From the NCBI RefSeq assembly GCF_030286555.1, contig NZ_JASVWF010000009.1:1-64000 (forward strand): a stretch of 64,000 bases of DNA. Direction: 5' to 3'. This DNA is from Actinomycetospora termitidis (GTDB lineage: Bacteria; Actinomycetota; Actinomycetes; Mycobacteriales; Pseudonocardiaceae). The notes below the pieces were generated by a model. That model was not told the origin of the DNA. It saw only the letters and a list, made by a program, of their open reading frames with translations, and ran no database searches. Of this stretch, positions 58,964 to 64,000 are shown piece by piece; position 1 is the stretch's first letter; each line of letters opens with the position of its first letter. Made by a program: the position numbers and the translations under genes.

Positions 58964-59608
58964 TCAGCCGGTGAGGCCGGCGGCGTAGGCGAGCAGCCCG
59001 ACCTGCGTGCGGTTGTCGCAGTCGAGCTTGCGCATCACGGCGGAGACGTAGCCCTTCACCGTGGCCTCGGAGAGGAACAGCCGGGCGCCGGTCTCGGCGT
59101 TCGACAGGCCCGCCCCGATCGCGGCGACGACCTCGCGCTCGCGCTCCGAGAGCACCTGCAGGCGCTCCGCGGCGCGGGCGCGGGCCTGGGCCGGGGCGGC
59201 CGAGGCGCTGACCAGGCGGGCGGTCGCCTCGGGGGAGAGGACGGAGTGGCCGTCCGCGGCGACCCGCACCAGGCGCACCAGGTCGGCCGGCTCCGTCGAC
59301 TTCAGCAGGAACCCCGAGGCGCCGCCGCCGAGGGCGCGCAGCACCGCGTCGTCGGCGTCGAACGTCGTCAGCACGACCACCCGCGACCCGGCATCCACGA
59401 GTTCCGGGAGCGCGGCGAAGCCATCGACCCCAGGCATCCGCAGATCCAGCAGGACGACGTCGGGTCGGTGCCGGACGGCTTGCTCCACCGCCTCCGCGCC
59501 GTCGCCCGCGGTGCCGACCACCTCGAGGTCGGCGGATGCGTCGAGGATGGTCCGCAGGTGCGCGCACACCATCGGCTCGTCGTCGACCACGAGGACCCGG
59601 ACCGGCAC
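58964..59608 (-). CDS. NarL/LuxR-type response regulator
   Basis: A 214-residue response regulator: receiver with Asp55 in VLLDLRMPG and Lys in LLKST, then a LuxR helix-turn-helix (LSEREREVVAAIGAGLSNAE). GTG 59608 is 13 bases after the kinase stop, with no clear ribosome site, so translation is probably coupled. It is the last gene of the DUF418-kinase-regulator operon. Confidence 0.92.
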   Translation of the reverse strand: MPVRVLVVDDEPMVCAHLRTILDASADLEVVGTAGDGAEAVEQAVRHRPDVVLLDLRMPGVDGFAALPELVDAGSRVVVLTTFDADDAVLRALGGGASGFLLKSTEPADLVRLVRVAADGHSVLSPEATARLVSASAAPAQARARAAERLQVLSEREREVVAAIGAGLSNAETGARLFLSEATVKGYVSAVMRKLDCDNRTQVGLLAYAAGLTG

Positions 59609-59621
59609 GGCCGGGAGGGTC

Positions 59622-60734
59622 TCACGTCGTGGTGGGTACGTAGGCCGGTAACCGCGCACGCACCGCGAATCCGGCCGCCTCCGGGCCGGCCTCCAGCGTC
59701 CCACCGACCATCGCGACCCGTCGTCGCAAGCCGTCCAGGCCGGCCCCGCCGCCCGTCGCCGCGAGGTCGGGATCGGGTGTGCCGCCGGAGTCGATCACCG
59801 CGAGCCGGGCGCCCCGGTCGTAGTGGACCTCGACCGTGACGTGGGCGCCGCGGGCGTGCTTGCGGGCGTTGCTCAGCGATTCCTGGACGACCCGGGCGAG
59901 GGTGCGCTGCACGGTCGGGGTGAGCGTCGTCGGGTCGCCGTGCTCGGAGCACGTCACGTCCACCCCCACCGCCCGCGACTCCGCGACGAGGCCGGCGACG
60001 GCGTTCCGGTCGGCGGCCGCGGGCGCGGTGGGGGAGCCGGCGGCGGGCTCGCCGGTCCGCAGCACTCCCACGAGGTCGCGCAGCTCCGCCAACGCGGCCC
60101 GCCCCGACGTCCGCAGCTCCTCCGCGGCCTGCCCGACGGCGGGGTCGGTCGTCGTCGCCTGCAGCGCTCCGGCCTGGAGGACCATCAGGTTGACGCGGTG
60201 GGTCACGACGTCGTGCATCTCGGCCGCCAGCCGGGCGCGCTCCTCGGCCCGGGCGGTCTCCTCCGCGCGGTCGGCGCGCTCGTGCGCGGCGGCGATCAGC
60301 TCGCGCCGGGTCCCCACGTACAGCCCGGCCAGCGCCACGAGCACCGAGGCGAACAGCAGGAACGCGTGGTCGTTGACGCGGAAGCCGATCCAGCCCTGCC
60401 CGCCGACGAACGACGCCGCGAACAGCAGCGGTACCAGCCACCACAGGTGCACGCGATCGCGGAGGTGCGCGCCCGCCGCGTAGATCGCGCCGTACAGGAA
60501 CCACGTGCCCGGGAGGACGAGCACGAGCGCCGCGGTCAGGAGCGCGACGACCACCGGGCGGGTACGCCGGAACAGCAGCACCACGGTCAGGACGACCGTG
60601 ACCGCGAGCTCGCCGCCGGTCGTCAGCGGGACCAGCGGGTGCGGGGGCGACGGGAAGAGCAGGGTCAGACCGACGCCCCAGACGCCGAAGGCCAGGGCGA
60701 CCACGACGTCGGCCGGCGTCACCCCGCGCGTCAC
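59622..60734 (-). CDS. NarL-type sensor histidine kinase
   Basis: A 370-residue kinase with four or five membrane segments in residues 8-145, a short coiled linker (AHERADRAEETARAEERARL), the HisKA_3 His in AAEMHDVVTHRVNLMV and an HATPase_c domain (ESLSNARKHARGA, GAGLDGLRRRV). GTG 60734 overlaps the DUF418 stop (GTGA). The MHDVVTHR form of the H box is typical of the DesK/LiaS-like actinobacterial kinases that respond to the envelope. Confidence 0.92.
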   Translation of the reverse strand: MTRGVTPADVVVALAFGVWGVGLTLLFPSPPHPLVPLTTGGELAVTVVLTVVLLFRRTRPVVVALLTAALVLVLPGTWFLYGAIYAAGAHLRDRVHLWWLVPLLFAASFVGGQGWIGFRVNDHAFLLFASVLVALAGLYVGTRRELIAAAHERADRAEETARAEERARLAAEMHDVVTHRVNLMVLQAGALQATTTDPAVGQAAEELRTSGRAALAELRDLVGVLRTGEPAAGSPTAPAAADRNAVAGLVAESRAVGVDVTCSEHGDPTTLTPTVQRTLARVVQESLSNARKHARGAHVTVEVHYDRGARLAVIDSGGTPDPDLAATGGGAGLDGLRRRVAMVGGTLEAGPEAAGFAVRARLPAYVPTTT

Positions 60735-61786
60735 CCCACGCGTCGCAGCGGCGCGCGCTGCCCCCAGGTCAGGCACCGCCACCCCCACTCCACCGGGCCG
60801 TAGGCGAAGTGTCGCAGCCAGAGCCGGCTCCACACGATCTGCACGACGAGGATGCCGACGGTCAGGGCGGCGATCTGCGGCCCGTCGGCGAGCGAGTCGA
60901 TCCCGAGCAGCGGGCCGGACACGAGGAACAGCACCGTGGCGGACAGGTAGTTCGTGAGCGCCATCCGACCCAACGGGGCGAACACGGCGTCCAGCGCGGG
61001 GGCCACCGGGGTCCGCAGCAGGAGCAGGACCAGGCACGAGTAGGCGATCGCCCCGGCCACCGACGCGGTGGCGTGCAGCAGGTCGCCGCCCAGGGCGGCA
61101 CCGAACACGCTCACCACGGGCAGCCGGACTCCCGCGAGCTGGGCGACGGTCCACGCGAGCACGACGACCGCGCTCACGACGAACGCGACCGCGATCCGAC
61201 CCGGGTGCCGCCGGAGCCCGTCGGGCACGCCGACCCGGGCCAGACCGAAGCCGAACGGCAGCAGGCCCGCGATGAGCCCCACGCTGGTCTGGACCTGCGG
61301 CAGCAGGACCAGCAGCACGATCCCGACCACCAGACAGGCTCGCGGCGACAGGAACGACATCGGGATCAGCAGGACCAGCCCCACCAGCGCGTAGGGCAGC
61401 AGGGCCTCGCCGACGTGGAAGAACTGGTGAATCCCGCCGATCACCAGCAGGATCGCGAGCCGCCGGGCGAGCACGAGCCGGGGTCGGTCGGTGCGGCGCC
61501 CGGCGCGCTCGAGGAACAGACCGAACCCGACGCCGAAGAGCATCGCGAAGATCGGCATGAACCGCTCGAAGAAGATCAGGTCCACGGCCGTGGGCAGGAC
61601 GTTGCGGCTGGTCGGGTCGCCCCGCAGCCACACCAGCTGCTGGTAGACGTTGATCACGAGGATCCCGCACAGCGCGACGCCACGGAGGACGTCCAGGGAC
61701 TCGATCCGGTCGCCCGGCGTGGAGACGGCCGCACCGGACTCCTCGTGGGCGGGCCGGCGCCGGGGCACCGTCGGCTCGGTGGTCAT
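60731..61786 (-). CDS. DUF418 family membrane protein
   Basis: A membrane protein of 351 residues with nine or ten helices. RIESLDVLRGVALCGILVIN is the DUF418 N-terminal signature, and LGRMALTNYLSATVLF and FAYGPVEWGWRCLTWGQ are its C-terminal motifs. The family is related to acyltransferase-3-like membrane proteins, but no activity is known. Its stop overlaps the start of the histidine kinase, which suggests that it works with, or is controlled by, this signalling pair. Confidence 0.9.
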   Translation of the reverse strand: MTTEPTVPRRRPAHEESGAAVSTPGDRIESLDVLRGVALCGILVINVYQQLVWLRGDPTSRNVLPTAVDLIFFERFMPIFAMLFGVGFGLFLERAGRRTDRPRLVLARRLAILLVIGGIHQFFHVGEALLPYALVGLVLLIPMSFLSPRACLVVGIVLLVLLPQVQTSVGLIAGLLPFGFGLARVGVPDGLRRHPGRIAVAFVVSAVVVLAWTVAQLAGVRLPVVSVFGAALGGDLLHATASVAGAIAYSCLVLLLLRTPVAPALDAVFAPLGRMALTNYLSATVLFLVSGPLLGIDSLADGPQIAALTVGILVVQIVWSRLWLRHFAYGPVEWGWRCLTWGQRAPLRRVG

Positions 61787-61870
61787 GGGATCAGCATGGT
61801 CGCCCGCACCCCGCGACCACCGCCCCCGACGGTCGTCCGCGGTACCGACGAAAGTCGGGTGTCAGCCCTG

Positions 61871-63940
61871 TCAGCCCGGCCATTCCTCCGGGACCTCGCG
61901 CGCGATCTCGTCCAGCCAGATGCGCGCGGACGAGTCCGACGGGGCCCGCCAGTCGCCGCGGGGCGACAGCGCCCCGCCCGCGGACACCTTCGGCCCGTTC
62001 GGCACCGCGGAGCGCTTGAACTGGGCGAACTGGAAGAACCGCTGGACGAACACCTCGAGCCACCGCCGGATCTCCGGCAGGTCGTAGGCGACGCGGTCGT
62101 CGTCGGGGAAGCCCGGGGGCCACGGGCCGGCCGCGGCGTCGTGCCAGGCGTGCCAGGCCAGGAAGGCGATCTTCGACGGGCGGGAGCCGTGACGGAGGAT
62201 CTGCCACAGCGTGAAGTCCTGGAGGTTGTACGGCCCGATCTTCTCCTGGCTCGACTGCACCGGGGCGTCCTCGGTCGCCGGCACGAGCTCCGGGGTGATC
62301 TCGGTGTCGAGCACCGACTGCAGGACCTCGCCGACCTCGTCGGAGAACTGCCCCGAGGAGATGACCCAGCGGATCAGGTGCTGGACGAGCGTCTTGGGCA
62401 CGCCGCCGTTGACGTTGTAGTGCGACATCTGGTCGCCCACGCCGTACGTCGACCAGCCGAGGGCGATCTCCGAGAGGTCCCCGGTGCCCAGGACGATGCC
62501 GCCGCGCTGGTTCGCGGCCCGGAACAGGTAGTCCGTCCGCAGCCCGGCCTGGACGTTCTCGAAGGTGACGTCGTACACCGGCTCGCCCTGCGAGAACGGG
62601 TGGTCGAGGTTCGCGAGCATCAGCCGCGCGGTCTCGGTGATGTCGATCTCCGCGAAGGTGACCCCGAGGGCCTCGCAGAGCCGCTGCGCGTTGCCCTTGG
62701 TCCGCTCGCCGGTGGCGAACCCCGGCAGCGTGAAGGCGAGGATGTCGCTGCGCGGGCGCCCGGCCCGGTCGAGCGCCCGCGCCGCCACGATCAGCGCGTG
62801 GGTGGAGTCGAGCCCCCCGGACACCCCGATCACGATCTTCGGCTGGTTGATCGCCCGCATCCGCTGCTCGAGCCCGGACACCTGGATCGAGTAGGCCTCG
62901 TAGCAGTCCTGCTCGAGCCGCGCCGGGTCGGCGGGCACGAACGGGAAGCGCTCGACCTCGCGGCGCAGCCCCAGGTCGCCGTCGGGCGGATCGAGCGTGA
63001 ACTCGACCGTCCGCCAGTCGGCCAGCCGGTCGGCGTGCTGGCGCCGGTTGTCGTCGAACGTGCCCATCCGCAGCCGCTCGGAGCGCAGTAGGTCCAGGTC
63101 GACGTCGGCGACGCAGTGCCGCTGCCCGTCGGGGAAGCGCTCGGTGTCGGCGAGGAGCCGCCCGTTCTCGTGGACGGAGGTCTGGCCGTCCCACGCGAGG
63201 TCGGTGGTCGACTCGCCCTCGCCCGCGGCGGCGTAGACATACGCGGCGGCGCACCGGGCGGAGGACGACTTCGTGAGCAGCTGCCGGTCGTCCGCGCGGG
63301 CGACCGTGATCGGGCTGCCGCTGAGGTTGGCCAGGACGGTGGCCCCGGCCAGCGCGGCCTCGGCGCTGGGCGGCACCGGGACGAACATGTCCTCGCAGAT
63401 CTCCACGTGCAGCACGAGACCGGGCACGTCGGTCGCGGCGAAGAGCAGGTCGGCCCCGAAGGGCACGTCGACGCCGTCCACCCGGATCGTGCCGTGCTGG
63501 TCGTCGCCCGCAGCGGCCTGCCGCCGCTCGTAGAACTCGCGGTAGGTCGGCAGGTAGGACTTCGGGGCGACCCCCAGGACCCGTCCGCGGTGGACCACGA
63601 CCGCGCAGTTGTACATCCGGTGCCGGTGGCGCAGCGGGGCGCCGACGACGAGCACCGGGTCCAGCGCCGCGGTCCGCTCCACGAGCGCCGCGAGCGCACG
63701 CTCCACCTCGTCGAGCAGGGTGTCCTGCAGCAGCAGGTCCTCGATCGAGTACCCGGAGAGCGTCAGCTCGGGGAACACGACGAGCGCGGCACCCTCGTCG
63801 TGGCACGTCCGCGCCATCTCGACGACCGCGTCGGCGTTCGCGGGAGGATCCGCGAGCGAGGTGCGCAGCGTCGCGGCCGCCACACGGGCGAACCCGTGGC
63901 GGTAGGCGTTCCTGAAGTCGTACGAGCCGATCGCGGGCAA
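61871..63940 (-). CDS. nadE: Glutamine-dependent NAD+ synthetase
   Basis: A 689-residue two-domain enzyme that makes NAD+ from deamido-NAD+, ATP and glutamine. The N-terminal nitrilase-type glutaminase has Glu58 (FPELTLSGYS), Lys127 (PKSYLPTYREFYE) and Cys182 (EICEDMF), each six residues beyond the M. tuberculosis numbering; the C-terminal synthetase has the PP-loop SGGLDST. The start is TTG 63940, ten bases after GGAGGG, an uncommon but well-supported start codon. The promoter lies in or beyond the last 60 bases of the window. Confidence 0.95.
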   Translation of the reverse strand: MPAIGSYDFRNAYRHGFARVAAATLRTSLADPPANADAVVEMARTCHDEGAALVVFPELTLSGYSIEDLLLQDTLLDEVERALAALVERTAALDPVLVVGAPLRHRHRMYNCAVVVHRGRVLGVAPKSYLPTYREFYERRQAAAGDDQHGTIRVDGVDVPFGADLLFAATDVPGLVLHVEICEDMFVPVPPSAEAALAGATVLANLSGSPITVARADDRQLLTKSSSARCAAAYVYAAAGEGESTTDLAWDGQTSVHENGRLLADTERFPDGQRHCVADVDLDLLRSERLRMGTFDDNRRQHADRLADWRTVEFTLDPPDGDLGLRREVERFPFVPADPARLEQDCYEAYSIQVSGLEQRMRAINQPKIVIGVSGGLDSTHALIVAARALDRAGRPRSDILAFTLPGFATGERTKGNAQRLCEALGVTFAEIDITETARLMLANLDHPFSQGEPVYDVTFENVQAGLRTDYLFRAANQRGGIVLGTGDLSEIALGWSTYGVGDQMSHYNVNGGVPKTLVQHLIRWVISSGQFSDEVGEVLQSVLDTEITPELVPATEDAPVQSSQEKIGPYNLQDFTLWQILRHGSRPSKIAFLAWHAWHDAAAGPWPPGFPDDDRVAYDLPEIRRWLEVFVQRFFQFAQFKRSAVPNGPKVSAGGALSPRGDWRAPSDSSARIWLDEIAREVPEEWPG

Positions 63941-64000
63941 CGGTGGTCCCTCCCGGTGATCACTCCGCGTGCGACCGCAGTGTGCCCGACGGGTCCGACA
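63941..64000. promoter_or_regulatory. nadE leader region
   Basis: On the leftward strand GGGAGGGACC sits before TTG 63940 as a strong ribosome site and fixes the start. The rest of the window edge shows no recognisable promoter. Confidence 0.4.

Overview
The window is very GC-rich (visibly about 70% or more), uses many GTG starts, and its genes are packed with 4-base GTGA/ATGA overlaps, so it reads as chromosome of an actinobacterium. Mycothiol-type proteins (a DsbA-like Rv2466c homologue, a PIG-L deacetylase), a group II truncated haemoglobin and the giant NAD-glutamate dehydrogenase place it in or near the Mycobacteriales/Pseudonocardiales; I favour a Pseudonocardiaceae-type organism, without proof. 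The order gdh - thioesterase - 218-aa protein - glbO - HNH protein - small membrane protein - DUF5130-like protein - pepN - Rv2466c-like - rpiB - nei matches, as I recall it, the Mycobacterium tuberculosis Rv2476c-Rv2464c block, with insertions. No IS element, prophage, CRISPR array or plasmid function was seen.

Layout. 1-660: end of a 5S rRNA gene, its terminator, and a non-coding stretch with repeated CTTGTC/GACAAG palindromes. 664-12044: gdh operon; reverse operon mscS-glbO-dienelactone hydrolase; HNH protein; amidase; a pair resembling accessory subunits of the respiratory III2IV2 supercomplex. 12132-22382: pepN; DsbA-like protein with an altered active site; thiolase-like/nitronate monooxygenase operon divergent from an aldehyde dehydrogenase; a repeat-rich spacer; a DUF1996 protein with a membrane protein.

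22385-28737 is the most interesting part: a reverse operon of a GCS2 carboxylate-amine ligase fused to a circularly permuted ATP-grasp enzyme, an amidotransferase of the N-acetylglutaminylglutamine (NAGGN) type, and an S9 peptidase. This copies the logic of the NAGGN osmolyte trio (ligase, amidotransferase, peptidase) but with a different ligase and peptidase and no acetyltransferase, and may make an undescribed amidated peptide.

28859-43801: rpiB-nei, small and disordered membrane proteins, an APC permease, a PIG-L deacetylase, a LysR regulator divergent from a flavin oxidase and followed by P450 and ferredoxin, TetR with a nucleobase permease, a second TetR, a small secreted Gly/Val-rich protein, an ArsR-SRPBCC-esterase operon with a readable promoter/operator, and a cold-shock gene. 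44007-53281: tRNA-Gly, a LAL-type LuxR regulator facing a flavin oxidase and a monooxygenase/SnoaL fusion, tRNA-Pro, and an arsenic cluster (ArsI/CadI-like lyase, ArsR, ACR3, ArsC, MFS). 53328-63940: a BLUF photoreceptor, DUF4180 protein, CPBP protease-like protein, two NarL-type two-component systems, Nudix, DinB, DUF418 and nadE.
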